A DNA stretch of 64,000 bases from Acinetobacter bereziniae LMG 1003 = CIP 70.12 (GCF_000368925.1 NZ_KB849755.1:62001-126000); one strand, 5' to 3'; counted from the first letter of the stretch, positions 49,050 to 58,735 are shown. Translations and numbers: made by a program. Notes: generated by a model not told the origin, from the sequence alone.

Positions 49050-50065
49050 CTCTCACTGTCATTAAACATCTCAACTAAATCCTGCGCATCCGGATTGTAA
49101 TAAGTGTTAATTAATATCCCAATTGTCTTATGTCCCGTAATTTTTGCTAAAACCTCAACCGGTAATTTACGAACCTTAACCATCCTTGTGATGGCTTCAT
49201 GTCGAGTATCATGAAAATTGATTTCAGGCAGTTTTGCTTTTTTCTTAACCCTCATCCACATTGCACAAAATATATTCTTATCAATTGGCAACAATTTGTC
49301 ATTTTCTGCAGGTATCAATGAGAGCAAGCGTTTGGCTTCTTTTGAAAGTGGTACGTTACGAGACTCACCATTTTTAGTCATTGGCAAATGAATAAAACCA
49401 TCACGTAAATCTGCTCTACGCATAGATAATATCTCACCCTGCCTCATTGCTGTTTCCAGAGCAAACAAAAAAGCCCACGCGACATATTGTCTAGAACTGA
49501 CAGGTGTTGTTGTACCGTCCCACTGCAACACTTTTAATAGAGTTTCTTGCTGTTCTGGTGAAATTCTTTGATCCCGTGATTTTTCTTTATTTGGCATTGT
49601 TACTGAGTGCCAAACGTTAGACTCAATCAAAAACAACTCTTTCATTGCATAGGTAAACACTGCAGAATAAATTGCATGTTCATTTCTTAATGTAGCTACT
49701 TTAACTTCTTTTTTTCTATTATTGCGCCATTCTGCAATATCTGCAGGCTTAAAATCATAAATTGACTTTTCAGCCAGGTTTGGAGCGATACGGTCTAAGT
49801 TTTTTATTTTAAAGTTGATGGTACGTGCCGATCGCATATGTCGACCGTGTTCTTCATAATATTTATTACATAATTGTCGAAATGGATAAGCAGGTTTTAT
49901 ACCTTGTTCAAGATCAGCTTTACCAGTTTTAAGTTCAAGTAGCTTAAGTGATGCCCATTGTTCACATTCTTTTGCAGTATCTCTGGTCGCTGAATATCTC
50001 TTATTATCAAAAGTTACAGTAATACGCCAACTTGATCCACGTTGTATTGGTTTTGGAAGCTTCAT
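49046..50065 (-). CDS. int: Tyrosine recombinase integrase
   Basis: 339 aa. Catalytic residues in order: Arg208 (ETAMRQGEILSMR), Lys231, His286 and Arg289 (FHDTRHEAITRM), His312 (TGHKT), and the tyrosine in TYYNP (Tyr322 or 323). The N-terminal part carries an arm-type domain (SWRITVTFDNKRYSATR) and core-binding domain. It integrates the phage at the site just to the right, upstream of tusD. Confidence 0.95.
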   Translation of the reverse strand: MKLPKPIQRGSSWRITVTFDNKRYSATRDTAKECEQWASLKLLELKTGKADLEQGIKPAYPFRQLCNKYYEEHGRHMRSARTINFKIKNLDRIAPNLAEKSIYDFKPADIAEWRNNRKKEVKVATLRNEHAIYSAVFTYAMKELFLIESNVWHSVTMPNKEKSRDQRISPEQQETLLKVLQWDGTTTPVSSRQYVAWAFLFALETAMRQGEILSMRRADLRDGFIHLPMTKNGESRNVPLSKEAKRLLSLIPAENDKLLPIDKNIFCAMWMRVKKKAKLPEINFHDTRHEAITRMVKVRKLPVEVLAKITGHKTIGILINTYYNPDAQDLVEMFNDSES

Positions 50066-50070
50066 TATTG

Positions 50071-50153
50071 GTGCAGATTTGGTGTAGATTTAGATTTATT
50101 TTAGCTATTTTATGGAAAAAAGGAAGAAAATATAGGGAATTTAGTGCAGATTA
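50071..50153. repeat. Integrase arm-type site candidates in the prophage right end
   Basis: GTGCAGATTT (50071-50080), GTGTAGATTT (50082-50091) and GTGCAGATTA (50144-50153): two adjacent copies with 11-bp period and one further out, between the integrase start and tusD. They are suitably placed as binding sites for the integrase and would mark the attachment region. The integrase promoter must also be here. Confidence 0.5.
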
Positions 50154-50343
50154 AATAAGATCTATAGTGACTTTGGGATTTGAAAAATTTAACTAAGTTC
50201 CTGTTTATTAATATATTTTAATGATTTATTTTTTTTAAAATTGAGAATATCATAAAAATGTCACCTAAAATCATTGTATACTACCTATCATTATCAAGTT
50301 TGAATGTTGCAAACTGTCCATTCTCCAAGTGAATCGCCATCAA

Positions 50344-50712
50344 ATGAGTACTTTATTACTAATCACTGCTGCTCCAAGTTCAATTCATGCATGGCATGCA
50401 TTGGGGTTAGCTCAGGCTTTAAAAGCAAAAGATCAAGAATTTCGTGTGTTCTTCTATCAAGATGGTGTACAAGTTGCCAACAACTTGCAATGGATTCCTG
50501 ATGATCAACGTAATTTATCTGTAGAGTGGCAAAAACTCGCAATTCGACTTCCTGTCTGTGTGAGTGCCGCTTTAGCGCGTGGAATAACAGATCAAGAAAA
50601 TGCTAAACGCCATCAAATTCAAACACATAATCTTGCAAAAGGTTTTAATCTCGTTGGACTTGGAGAACTTGCAGATGCAGTCCAATCTACAGATCGTCTC
50701 ATTCAATTCTAA
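50344..50712 (+). CDS. tusD: Sulfurtransferase complex subunit TusD
   Basis: 123 aa from the ATG at 50344 (MSTLLLIT); an in-frame start at 50329 is also possible. DsrE/F-fold: STLLLITAAPSSIHAWHALG and the relay cysteine in LPVCVSAALARG. TusD accepts sulfur from TusA and passes it to TusE for 2-thiouridine formation on tRNA. First gene of tusDCBE. The prophage lies immediately upstream, so the operon promoter could be affected. Confidence 0.88.
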   Translation: MSTLLLITAAPSSIHAWHALGLAQALKAKDQEFRVFFYQDGVQVANNLQWIPDDQRNLSVEWQKLAIRLPVCVSAALARGITDQENAKRHQIQTHNLAKGFNLVGLGELADAVQSTDRLIQF

Positions 50713-50755
50713 GTTGATCTTCCCATTAGAGTGTTGCATTTAAAAGGTGATTTGT

Positions 50756-51106
50756 GTGAATACTGTACTCGTGGTTATAACCCAAGCAAACTTAACCAAT
50801 CTGCAAGTTTATGAAAGCTTGTCTGCCACTATGGTTTTAGCTACTTTTGGTTGTAAAGTCAAAGTGTTACTCAAGGGTGCTGGACTAAGTTTGTTAAAAT
50901 CCGAACTGGCGTTTGATGGTTTAAAACAAGCATTTAAACTCGCGTCAAACATGGTGGATAGCTTTGAATTTTATGATTTAACACCAGTTTTAGTAGAGAA
51001 TATGAATAAAAGCTCTGCTTTTGTTACTCAATCACAACAAGAGATTGAGTTCATCAATTTGAATAGTGAATTTATTCAATCTTTTGATCGTGTTTTATAT
51101 TGGTAA
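50756..51106 (+). CDS. tusC: Sulfurtransferase complex subunit TusC
   Basis: About 116 aa from the GTG at 50756 with AAAGG upstream. DsrE/F-like fold (NTVLVVITQANLTNLQVYES, GCKVKVLLKGAG). It forms the TusBCD hexamer with TusD and TusB. Second in the operon. Confidence 0.85.
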   Translation: MNTVLVVITQANLTNLQVYESLSATMVLATFGCKVKVLLKGAGLSLLKSELAFDGLKQAFKLASNMVDSFEFYDLTPVLVENMNKSSAFVTQSQQEIEFINLNSEFIQSFDRVLYW

Positions 51107-51126
51107 GATGGGCAAGGTAGATTTAA

Positions 51127-51411
51127 ATGTCAGATAAAACACTTTACTTAATTCAATCATGCTTTTCACATACAGATCAAGTTTTAACCCAACTAGATCA
51201 AATATACTCAGTAGATGATCATATTCTTTTAATGGGAGATGCAGTGCTATATGTATGTGATCACCGTTTAGAAAAGAAAAAAAATCTGTATATCTTGGAA
51301 AATGATACAGAAATACTTGCCGAAAAAGTTCCTGAGCATTTTAAATTGATCAATTATGCGCAATTCGCAGAACTGATTTTAGACTTCACACGTTGTATCA
51401 GTTTAAAATAA
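51127..51411 (+). CDS. tusB: Sulfurtransferase complex subunit TusB
   Basis: 94 aa. TLYLIQSCFSHTDQVLTQLD, then ILLMGDAVLYVCD, is the DsrH/TusB pattern. Completes the TusBCD complex. Spaced 20 bp after tusC. Confidence 0.85.
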   Translation: MSDKTLYLIQSCFSHTDQVLTQLDQIYSVDDHILLMGDAVLYVCDHRLEKKKNLYILENDTEILAEKVPEHFKLINYAQFAELILDFTRCISLK

Positions 51412-51488
51412 ACCGCTATTTTACCCTTTGTTATCTCCCAAGTAATTTAATTGCTTTCTCAATCGAGTTACATCATTTAGGTTGTTTT

Positions 51489-51800
51489 ATGAGTTTAGAA
51501 TTAGACCAAGACGGTCACTTAGTGGATTATACGGTTTGGAATGAACAGGTTGCTCAAGAGCTGGCACAGAGTTTAGAACTCGAGCTTACACCTTGGCATT
51601 TCGAAGTTTTATATGCAGTTCGTCAATTCTATACTCAATTTGGACACTCTCCTGCGACTCGCCCATTGATTAAATTTTTAATGAAAAGCGTAAGCCCTGA
51701 GATTGATAATGCAATGTTGCAACAAAAATTTAATACTGGACTGGTTGCTCGACATTTGAGTCGTTTGGCAGGTATTCCTAAACCCGCAAATTGTTTATGA
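51489..51800 (+). CDS. tusE: Sulfur relay protein TusE
   Basis: 103 aa from the ATG at 51489. Typical features: LDQDGHLVDYTVWNEQVAQE, LTPWHFEVLYAVRQFY, and a conserved C-terminal cysteine (PANCL) that accepts persulfide from TusD and hands it to MnmA. Longer frame upstream to 51393 is shadow sequence overlapping tusB. Confidence 0.92.
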   Translation: MSLELDQDGHLVDYTVWNEQVAQELAQSLELELTPWHFEVLYAVRQFYTQFGHSPATRPLIKFLMKSVSPEIDNAMLQQKFNTGLVARHLSRLAGIPKPANCL

Positions 51801-51878
51801 ACTATTTATATAAATTGATTCGTTCACATATGTATTAGCGTGAACGAATCCCTGTAGATTATGGCTTAGATAAATAGA

Positions 51879-53222
51879 TTATTTCACTCTTTTTCTAAGT
51901 AAATCCCATTGGTATTTGAAAAAATAGCTCAACGAAAAAGTGGGATTGCGTATAGCCCTTGACTTAGTCTTACCATTTTTTTCTTTCTCATCAATTTTTC
52001 TATGATCATAATCTAAAAAATTACCTGTCAAACCCGGTAAAAACTGAAAAGACTTGCCTTGGGGATTAATTTTTTGGGAGTCAAACAAATGAATCAATCC
52101 AAAACGATGTCCCAACTCATGTACAACGACTTGATTAAATATATCTTCAGGGCATTTGAATAAGGTAACACTATCCCCACCACTACCAACGCCTTCTTCT
52201 TTAAAAACATTTGTTACAAAAACATAATTTTTAGCTGCCAAGCTTTTATCTTGGTATTTTTTATAAAATTTACTTAAATCATCTAAAAAATAGCTGGTAT
52301 TATTTATATTAAGTTTATTTAAAGAAATATTTACATCAACATCATTTTTACGATACTTTCTAAAATCGAATGCTGGAGCATTTATTATTTCTACATTAAT
52401 TAAGGCTTGGTTAAATGATCTATTTTGTAAAAAATCCTCATAATCATATGAACGTCTCGGTTTTTTTTCATTCGTAATCACATCTACAAAAATAACTTTT
52501 AAACTCGGAATCACAGCATTATGGTATAGCATGAGCTGACCGACAACTTCTTTACAACCATTTTTTTCTGCATAGACTAAAATCTCTTCATGGTTTTCCA
52601 ATGCACTTTTACATGAGATATTAACTGCATTAGAAACTAAATATTTCTGATCATTTTCTTGATTTGATAATTTTTTGTTATTTCCAAAAGTACTAAGAAA
52701 TCGATTAATATTCATTTCTGAAGGGTCAATCACAATATTTGGGTTTGATGCTTCAAACTTGAGAATAGTTCCATTATTTTTTAACTCAAATTCTTTATTT
52801 TTATCAATTGGATTTAATTCACCATCATTCTTGCCTTCAATTAGATTTAGCTCTAAATCTAGTGCTACACTATAGTTCTCACCTTGACCCGAACGATGAA
52901 CATTAAGCCACTCTGTTGAATAAATCGCCAACCATGCAGGTATGTATTCTTTGCCATAAGGCAAAATTTTTGTTTTTTGTCCATGTGTATAAGTGCTTTT
53001 GAGTGTATCTATATCGCCAGTCACTAAAGCAACTTTAATCCTTTCTTCGCTAGATGTTAAGGGTTGATAATAGGTCATTTTTTTTAAAAATTCAGGTCGA
53101 TACCAATCAAAACCATAACGACCATCAAACACTCTGTCCTCTGCACGTCTAAAATGAATTGTAAATTCTTGAAGACAGGTTTGACTTGTTTTTCCAACTG
53201 TTGGGCTTGATCCAATTGCCAT
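51879..53222 (-). CDS. Putative secreted zinc metalloprotease effector (T6SS-associated type)
   Basis: 447 aa without signal peptide. The zinc motif HELGHRFGLIH (His368, Glu369, His372, His378) plus Asp381 follows the metzincin pattern HExxHxxGxxH. The N-terminus (FTIHFRRAEDRVFDGRYGFD, W) resembles a segment found at the start of effectors linked to type VI secretion (FHFRR...GEFGFDW). It may be delivered into neighbouring cells. No adjacent immunity gene or vgrG was found, so it could be an orphan effector. Family link is from memory. Confidence 0.6.
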   Translation of the reverse strand: MAIGSSPTVGKTSQTCLQEFTIHFRRAEDRVFDGRYGFDWYRPEFLKKMTYYQPLTSSEERIKVALVTGDIDTLKSTYTHGQKTKILPYGKEYIPAWLAIYSTEWLNVHRSGQGENYSVALDLELNLIEGKNDGELNPIDKNKEFELKNNGTILKFEASNPNIVIDPSEMNINRFLSTFGNNKKLSNQENDQKYLVSNAVNISCKSALENHEEILVYAEKNGCKEVVGQLMLYHNAVIPSLKVIFVDVITNEKKPRRSYDYEDFLQNRSFNQALINVEIINAPAFDFRKYRKNDVDVNISLNKLNINNTSYFLDDLSKFYKKYQDKSLAAKNYVFVTNVFKEEGVGSGGDSVTLFKCPEDIFNQVVVHELGHRFGLIHLFDSQKINPQGKSFQFLPGLTGNFLDYDHRKIDEKEKNGKTKSRAIRNPTFSLSYFFKYQWDLLRKRVK

Positions 53223-53656
53223 ATCATCGCTCCGTATTACATATTTCTAAGTTATTGAATTTTTAAATTTAAATAATTATCATTTGCCCAACACTTATGC
53301 CTTTCTATTAAAACAAATGGTTATTGATTGTTAATGATCTCAATATAAGTTTTAGGAAAAAATTTATTATTCAGGTTTAAACGCAAATTTTTTATTCAAG
53401 TTTGAATTATATATTTTTTAGTATCATGTGGTATAAATTTCACACACTTTAACAAAAATCACTATACTAAAATAGTAGGCAGGATTAGATGTGTGTCCAA
53501 CATTCTTCTTAATATATAAACGCATGTATAAATGCTGTTATTTAAATAGCGTGTAATACAATTAAGCTTATTCAAAGATATTCAATTTTCTGTTCTGAAC
53601 TGTTTTTAACGTTTTGATCATTCATATTCAATTCATGCTTGATTGATACAATCAAA
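53223..53656. other. Intergenic region, nothing firmly recognised
   Basis: 434 bp of AT-rich sequence between the protease and HxlR genes. It holds the leftward promoter of the protease gene. No ORF or strong hairpin seen. Confidence 0.4.
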
Positions 53657-54136
53657 TCATGCCTGTTTACTTTTCTCCAAATATTTAAAAAATGCAGGTG
53701 TAACGATTGGCTTTACTTGACGTGCAGTAATCGCTTGCTGACATTCCGAACAGACCAAAATCGCAGTAAATTGATGCCCACATGTTGTATGTTCAAGTGC
53801 CATTGGTGCACCTAAGCCTTCATCCATCCACTTATCTGCCCATGTCACCATCGTCAGTAAAATTGGATAAAGCTCTAAGCCTTTCTCCGTTAAACGATAT
53901 TCAAAACGCTCTTGTCGTTCAACATATGGAACTTTGTTAAGTATGCCATGCTCAACCAAACGCTTTAAACGTTCAGCAAGCACATGTCGGGTTACACCTA
54001 AATTTGCTTGAAAATCATCAAAACGACGCATTCCCATAAACGCATTACGAAGAATAAGCATCGTCCAACGATCGCCCAAAACTGACAATGTGCGCGCAAT
54101 TGAACATGGTTGATTGCCTATTTCTTCCCACTTCAT
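53657..54136 (-). CDS. HxlR-family transcriptional regulator
   Basis: 159 aa from the ATG at 54136. WEEIGNQPCSIARTLSVLGD, RWTMLILRNAFMGMRRFDDF and the winged segment LAERLKRLVEHGILNKVPY, ERQERFEYRLTEKGLEL are the HxlR pattern. C-terminal extension has CGHQFTAILVCSECQQ, a Cys/His set that may bind metal, found in a subset of the family. Target genes unknown. Confidence 0.88.
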   Translation of the reverse strand: MKWEEIGNQPCSIARTLSVLGDRWTMLILRNAFMGMRRFDDFQANLGVTRHVLAERLKRLVEHGILNKVPYVERQERFEYRLTEKGLELYPILLTMVTWADKWMDEGLGAPMALEHTTCGHQFTAILVCSECQQAITARQVKPIVTPAFFKYLEKSKQA

Positions 54137-54410
54137 ACAAACGTCCAGATAAGCTATTAGCATCTAAAATTACTTTATGTATACTATGAAAGAAACATGA
54201 CAATAAAGATAGTATATTTAATGAGAATTTTTTTCTTTGAGTTAATTTTAATGAGCAAAATTTTTATCCTCCCCCATTACGTTATAAAGTATACACTATA
54301 ATTAAATGATCAATTGCCTATCGATGATGATGCAGCTCAATGATGATTGAATAAAAACAATACATGTTATTCAATATTAAAATCGCAGGATATTTCAAAG
54401 AGTTAAATGC

Positions 54411-54438
54411 AATAAAAGCCCAATATTGGGCTTTTATT
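54411..54438. terminator. Rho-independent terminator after alkM
   Basis: AATAAAAGCCCAA / TTGGGCTTTTATT, nearly perfect, 13 bp past the alkM stop; symmetric enough to act from both strands. Confidence 0.85.
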
Positions 54439-54451
54439 GCATGTTTCATGT

Positions 54452-55669
54452 TTAGTTGTTGAGCAATTTATCGATTACACCAAATTTCTTAAAAATACTG
54501 GCACGACGTTTTGAATAAATATTGGCTTTATTCAAATCACCTTTATAGTGATCAAATACACGTTTATCCATGATCTTGAACCACCAAGCAGGGATCAAGG
54601 CTGGCAATAACATACTTGCATAACCACTTGGTAACTCAGGTGCTTCATCAAAATGACGTAATGCCTGGAATGGACGTGTAGGATAAGCATGATGATCTGA
54701 ATGACGCTGCAACTGATACAGGAACAAATTCGTCACAATATTATTATTATTCCAACTGTGTTCAGGCATGGTACGTTCATATTTACCTTTTTCATCCTTT
54801 TGACGCAATAAACCATAGTGTTCGATGTAGTTAATAATCTCAAACAGACCAATACTATATGCAGATTGCGTAGCCAAGTATGGCAAAATTCCTTTACCAA
54901 ACAACCCCACCATTGACGAATGGAATGCCGCAGTCATGCCCCAACCTTGCAACAACTCATTGTCTTTACACCAAAATCCAAGCCCTTTTCGTTTAAGGCG
55001 GTTGGTTTCGATTTCAATTGCAGACTTAAATGATCCAATGACTGTTCGTGGTAAAAACTCATAAAAAGTTTCACCCATTTGTGAAGATGCAGGGTCTTCT
55101 GGAGTTGCTGCACGCTTATGGTGTCCATATGGATGCTCAATCCGGAAATGATTATAGCCAGATGGAACTAATGCCAAGTGTGACAAAATATGATCTATAC
55201 GATCATGCTTATGACTGAGTTCATGCGCTGTATTGATGGCGATACCATTAATCGCCCCCATCGAAATACCCAAGAGTATCTTATCAAGCAATGAAGTCTG
55301 CTTACGACCAACCAAATAGCATGCATACACATTTGCTGCATATTGAATCGGAATAAAAGATTTAACTAATCGAGAATAATAAGGGTCTTGTTCAAGTAAT
55401 TTTACATCTTCAGCAGTTGGATTGTTTTGATCTTTACCAATCAAGGAGTCGATGGCTGGAATAATCACATGCAAGACAATCGGACCACCCAGTGCAAACA
55501 CTTTTTTAAGTGGCTTAGGCGCAACATGATAGCCCGCTAAAATCCCTAAACCAATCACTGGCAAAGATGGACTAATCATCCAAAGGTAACGCTTCTTATC
55601 AAGTGCCAAACCTGACTTTGGTTTTATGTCCAGCAATTGCTGTTCAGTCAGTTGAACTGGTGCATTCAT
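54452..55669 (-). CDS. alkM: Alkane 1-monooxygenase (AlkB-type, AlkM of Acinetobacter)
   Basis: 405 aa integral membrane di-iron enzyme that makes terminal alcohols from medium to long alkanes using rubredoxin electrons. The histidine boxes are present: HELSHKHD (149-156), EHPYGHH (178-184) and LQRHSDHHAYPTRP (320-333), plus NYIEHYGL (280-287) typical of AlkB. Several membrane helices at the N-terminus. Divergently transcribed from alkR, as in Acinetobacter baylyi. Confidence 0.95.
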   Translation of the reverse strand: MNAPVQLTEQQLLDIKPKSGLALDKKRYLWMISPSLPVIGLGILAGYHVAPKPLKKVFALGGPIVLHVIIPAIDSLIGKDQNNPTAEDVKLLEQDPYYSRLVKSFIPIQYAANVYACYLVGRKQTSLLDKILLGISMGAINGIAINTAHELSHKHDRIDHILSHLALVPSGYNHFRIEHPYGHHKRAATPEDPASSQMGETFYEFLPRTVIGSFKSAIEIETNRLKRKGLGFWCKDNELLQGWGMTAAFHSSMVGLFGKGILPYLATQSAYSIGLFEIINYIEHYGLLRQKDEKGKYERTMPEHSWNNNNIVTNLFLYQLQRHSDHHAYPTRPFQALRHFDEAPELPSGYASMLLPALIPAWWFKIMDKRVFDHYKGDLNKANIYSKRRASIFKKFGVIDKLLNN

Positions 55670-55860
55670 GGCTGTATCTTCCCTATCTTTCTACTTACCT
55701 ATATATTTAAATAAAGATCACTTGAAAGACAGTTGTAAGCGTCCATAAAACCTATGAAAAAGTCTTTGGCATCTTCAACATAGAGATTGTCCTTTACGCA
55801 CATGTTTTAATGACATCAAACCTTTTTATTATTTGAAAATAGGAAATTTAAACCATACTT

Positions 55861-56781
55861 ATGGATGCTTTAAGTAAAATTTTTGATGATATTCATCTCA
55901 ACCATTCAGAATATATTTATCTTCAAGCGCAAGGGGATTGGTCATTTCAAAGCCCTAAACAAGAAGCTGTCATTGCACATATTGTCTTATATGGTCACGC
56001 TTATTTAGAGTTTTCCCCATCGATGCATGTCACCTTACACACAGGTGATATGTTTTTAATTCCTGCAGGTTTAGCCCACACCGTAAAAAATCAGCCCAAT
56101 ACACAACTGGTCGAAAACTTAAATATTGAATCTCTGTTTGATGGACTTAGACAGGATGCCATTGAATTTGGTCAGGGAAGCTCAGAAAAAACTTTAATAC
56201 TTACTGTCCGATGCCATATGAATGCCATTATGGCACGCCCATTAATCAATGCACTTCCTCCCTTTCTACACATTCAAAATGCGCTGAGTGATGAAGCACC
56301 TGAGTGGCTTAAAATTGGACTTTATTTTGTATCCGCTGAAACGCGTAGAACTGTCGCAGGCAAAAATAAGATCATGGATCATGTGGTCAGCATTTTAATG
56401 ATTGAGTCTGTACGAGATTACATTGAGCAAATGCAAGATCATAATAACTGGTTGAATGCTTTGATTCATCCTGAACTATCAAATGCCTTGGCAGCCATCC
56501 ATAGCCAACCCCAACATAACTGGACTGTTGAAAGTTTAGCTGAAACCTGTTGTATGTCCCGCTCAAAATTTGCCAGCCTGTTTAACCAAATTATTGGCGA
56601 GACACCATTGGCTTATTTACAACAACATCGTTTACGTCTTGCCAGTCAACTGCTCAAACAAGGTCAACTCTCTATTCAACAAATTGCCCACCAAGTGGGC
56701 TATTCTTCTGAAACCGCATTCAGTCAAGCATTCAAAAAACAATTTGAGCTTAGCCCGAGTCAATACCGCAATCAACTCTAA
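55861..56781 (+). CDS. alkR: AraC-family regulator of alkane oxidation (AlkR)
   Basis: 306 aa. N-terminal cupin-like sensor (VTLHTGDMFLIPAGLAHTVK) and C-terminal AraC double helix-turn-helix (WTVESLAETCCMSRSKFASL, LSIQQIAHQVGYSSETAFSQ, FKKQFELSPSQYR). It is divergent from alkM, with 190 bp between the starts. In Acinetobacter AlkR activates alkM in response to alkanes. ATG at 55861 has no strong ribosome site. Confidence 0.9.
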   Translation: MDALSKIFDDIHLNHSEYIYLQAQGDWSFQSPKQEAVIAHIVLYGHAYLEFSPSMHVTLHTGDMFLIPAGLAHTVKNQPNTQLVENLNIESLFDGLRQDAIEFGQGSSEKTLILTVRCHMNAIMARPLINALPPFLHIQNALSDEAPEWLKIGLYFVSAETRRTVAGKNKIMDHVVSILMIESVRDYIEQMQDHNNWLNALIHPELSNALAAIHSQPQHNWTVESLAETCCMSRSKFASLFNQIIGETPLAYLQQHRLRLASQLLKQGQLSIQQIAHQVGYSSETAFSQAFKKQFELSPSQYRNQL

Positions 56782-56812
56782 AACTTTACGAGGCAGCTAC
56801 AGAATACATAAT

Positions 56813-56848
56813 CCAATAAAAAAAGCGCCGAAGCGCTTTTTTTATTGG
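56813..56848. terminator. Bidirectional terminator between alkR and ppiD
   Basis: Sixteen-base stem (AAAAAAAGCGC / GCGCTTTTTTT core, extended by CCAAT/ATTGG) with CGAA loop. It serves both convergent genes. Confidence 0.92.
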
Positions 56849-56860
56849 ATGTTTTCTCAA

Positions 56861-58735
56861 TTATTTAATCTTAGCTTGAGATTTTAAATAACGAGAATAA
56901 TCATCAAGCAATTGTTCACCACGGAATTTTTGGTACATTTGAGTCAACTGTTGAACTTCAGCAGGATTCATTTGGGCAATATCTACTTTTTTCACATTGG
57001 CAACCGCTACAACAACCAATTCATCAGGTAACTTCGCAGTAGTTACAGACCACATACCTGCTTTGGGTACAGGCTGACTAAATGCAGCACGCTCAATTTC
57101 GCGTTTAAGCCCCTGTGAACGCGTAAATGTCCCTGCATGTACAAAATTAGATTGGTATTTCGCTGTCACTGCTTGTGCAGGTAACTTTTTAAAATCTTCA
57201 ATCATTGCATTTAATTTTGCATGTGCTGCATCAAATGCTTTTTGTTCAATCAACTGTGCTTTTACACGCGCTGTTGCCTGAGCCAGAGGTTGAGTGCCCG
57301 CTGGGTGGTATTTACGAACTTTTATCCATACCACATCACCATTGGCAGTTTGTATATTACCTGAAGCTGTTGTATTGCCGTTTTTAATATCTTCAGCAAA
57401 TAATTTCGTTTTAACCGCAGGATCTGCTAAAACTGGATTAGTTGTTGCTAAATTCACATTCTTCGCTGATTGGACCTGTACTGTTTTCACTGCTTGTGCC
57501 ACAACATCAAGCGAATCGCTATTCACAACCTGGTCATTTAAACTATTTACAGTATCAGAGAAGTAATTTGCAGATTTGTTTTTCAGCACTTCGGCTGTTA
57601 ATTCTGCTTTTTTGCTTTCCAATGATGGAATTGTTCCAGCGGGTGTATTGACTTCAATAATATGATAGCCGAACTCTGTTTTTACAGGTTTCGCCACTTG
57701 ACCATTCGCAGTTGAAGCCACAGCTTTATCAAAATCAGCACCAAACACACCTGGAGCATAGGCTGCAAGTGCACCACCTTTTGCTTTAGAATCTGGATCT
57801 TCAGAATATTGTGCAGCCGCTTGAGCAAAAGTCATACCTGCTTGAATTTTTGCATAAACCTCATTCGCCAAAGTTGCAGCTTGCTCAGGACTACGTGAAT
57901 CCGTTGTAATCAGGATGTGTTTTACATCATGCTTTAAATTTTGCTTATATTTTTCTACAAATTGCGCATAGGCTTGATTTAACTCCGCATCAGACACCGC
58001 AGCATTTGGTTGAGTCAATGTCGCAGGACTAAGCACAACATAATCAACATCTACAGCCGCAACCTGTTTAAATTTATTGAGATGTTTGTTGTAATAATCC
58101 GCAATTTCTTGATTCGTCACTTTAACATTCGCTTTATAATCATCCAGCTTCACACTCGATAAAAATAATTCACGTTGTTCAGATTGAAGATTAGCAATTT
58201 GTTGAATATCAGATTTACTAATCAAAGCATTATCTGAAATCGTTGAACTCAGAATACTCAATGCAAAATCTTGACGAATATTTTGAATAAATGCCTGACT
58301 GGTTAAGCCTTGTGAACGTAAATAATTCGCATATAGATTATTCGAAAATTTACCATTTTCCTGAAAAGCAGGAATCTGTGCAATTTTCTGTTCAATCTGA
58401 GTATCGCTTAAAGTCACACCTAATTTATCTGCCTGCTGTCTTAGAAGACTTTGACTGATCAGATAATCAAGTGCTTTATTTGCAATAAATTCTTTATTCA
58501 ACAGTGACTCGTCCCCATGCACACTAGGATTTGCCAATAATTGATCCGTATAGCTTTTGGTGACCGTTTCTAACTCTTTTTTAGAAATATCTTGACCATT
58601 AACAGTTTTAGCGACATCTGCTTTTTGCCCACCACTGAAATAACCTTCAATACCGACCACGGCAAATGGCGCTAAAAATAACACAAGGAGAACTTTACCA
58701 AACCAGCCCCTTATGAGAGTGCGAAACGATTCCAT
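56861..58735 (-). CDS. ppiD: Peptidyl-prolyl isomerase PpiD (periplasmic chaperone)
   Basis: 624 aa. One N-terminal membrane anchor (GKVLLVLFLAPFAVVGI), SurA-like N-terminal chaperone region, then a PpiC parvulin domain at about 265-360 (KHILITTDSRSPEQAATLAN, FAQAAAQYSEDPDSKAKGG, EFGYHIIEV). It assists folding of exported proteins at the Sec exit. Next to hupB, as in many gammaproteobacteria. Confidence 0.93.
   Translation of the reverse strand: MESFRTLIRGWFGKVLLVLFLAPFAVVGIEGYFSGGQKADVAKTVNGQDISKKELETVTKSYTDQLLANPSVHGDESLLNKEFIANKALDYLISQSLLRQQADKLGVTLSDTQIEQKIAQIPAFQENGKFSNNLYANYLRSQGLTSQAFIQNIRQDFALSILSSTISDNALISKSDIQQIANLQSEQRELFLSSVKLDDYKANVKVTNQEIADYYNKHLNKFKQVAAVDVDYVVLSPATLTQPNAAVSDAELNQAYAQFVEKYKQNLKHDVKHILITTDSRSPEQAATLANEVYAKIQAGMTFAQAAAQYSEDPDSKAKGGALAAYAPGVFGADFDKAVASTANGQVAKPVKTEFGYHIIEVNTPAGTIPSLESKKAELTAEVLKNKSANYFSDTVNSLNDQVVNSDSLDVVAQAVKTVQVQSAKNVNLATTNPVLADPAVKTKLFAEDIKNGNTTASGNIQTANGDVVWIKVRKYHPAGTQPLAQATARVKAQLIEQKAFDAAHAKLNAMIEDFKKLPAQAVTAKYQSNFVHAGTFTRSQGLKREIERAAFSQPVPKAGMWSVTTAKLPDELVVVAVANVKKVDIAQMNPAEVQQLTQMYQKFRGEQLLDDYSRYLKSQAKIK

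Larger units (their letters stand above)
8099..50065. mobile_element. Siphovirus-type prophage (coding extent; exact ends not resolved)
   Basis: A contiguous set of packaging, head, tail, lysis, replication, recombination, regulation and integration genes, without obvious loss of an essential module. The head module combines Mu-like proteins (gp29-like portal, MuF, gpG-like, gp36-like) with a lambda E-type capsid and gpD-type decoration protein, as in several Acinetobacter and Pseudomonas siphoviruses. The right end lies between the integrase start (50065) and tusD (50344). No clear attL/attR duplication was found by eye, so the left end is set only by the last recognisable phage gene (8099). 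The umuDC and cold-shock region to the left could also be part of it. Confidence 0.85.

Noticed and set aside
50066..50343. tRNA gene as the integration target
   Set aside because: No cloverleaf or T-loop signature could be found in this stretch; the sequence is AT-rich and leads directly into tusD.
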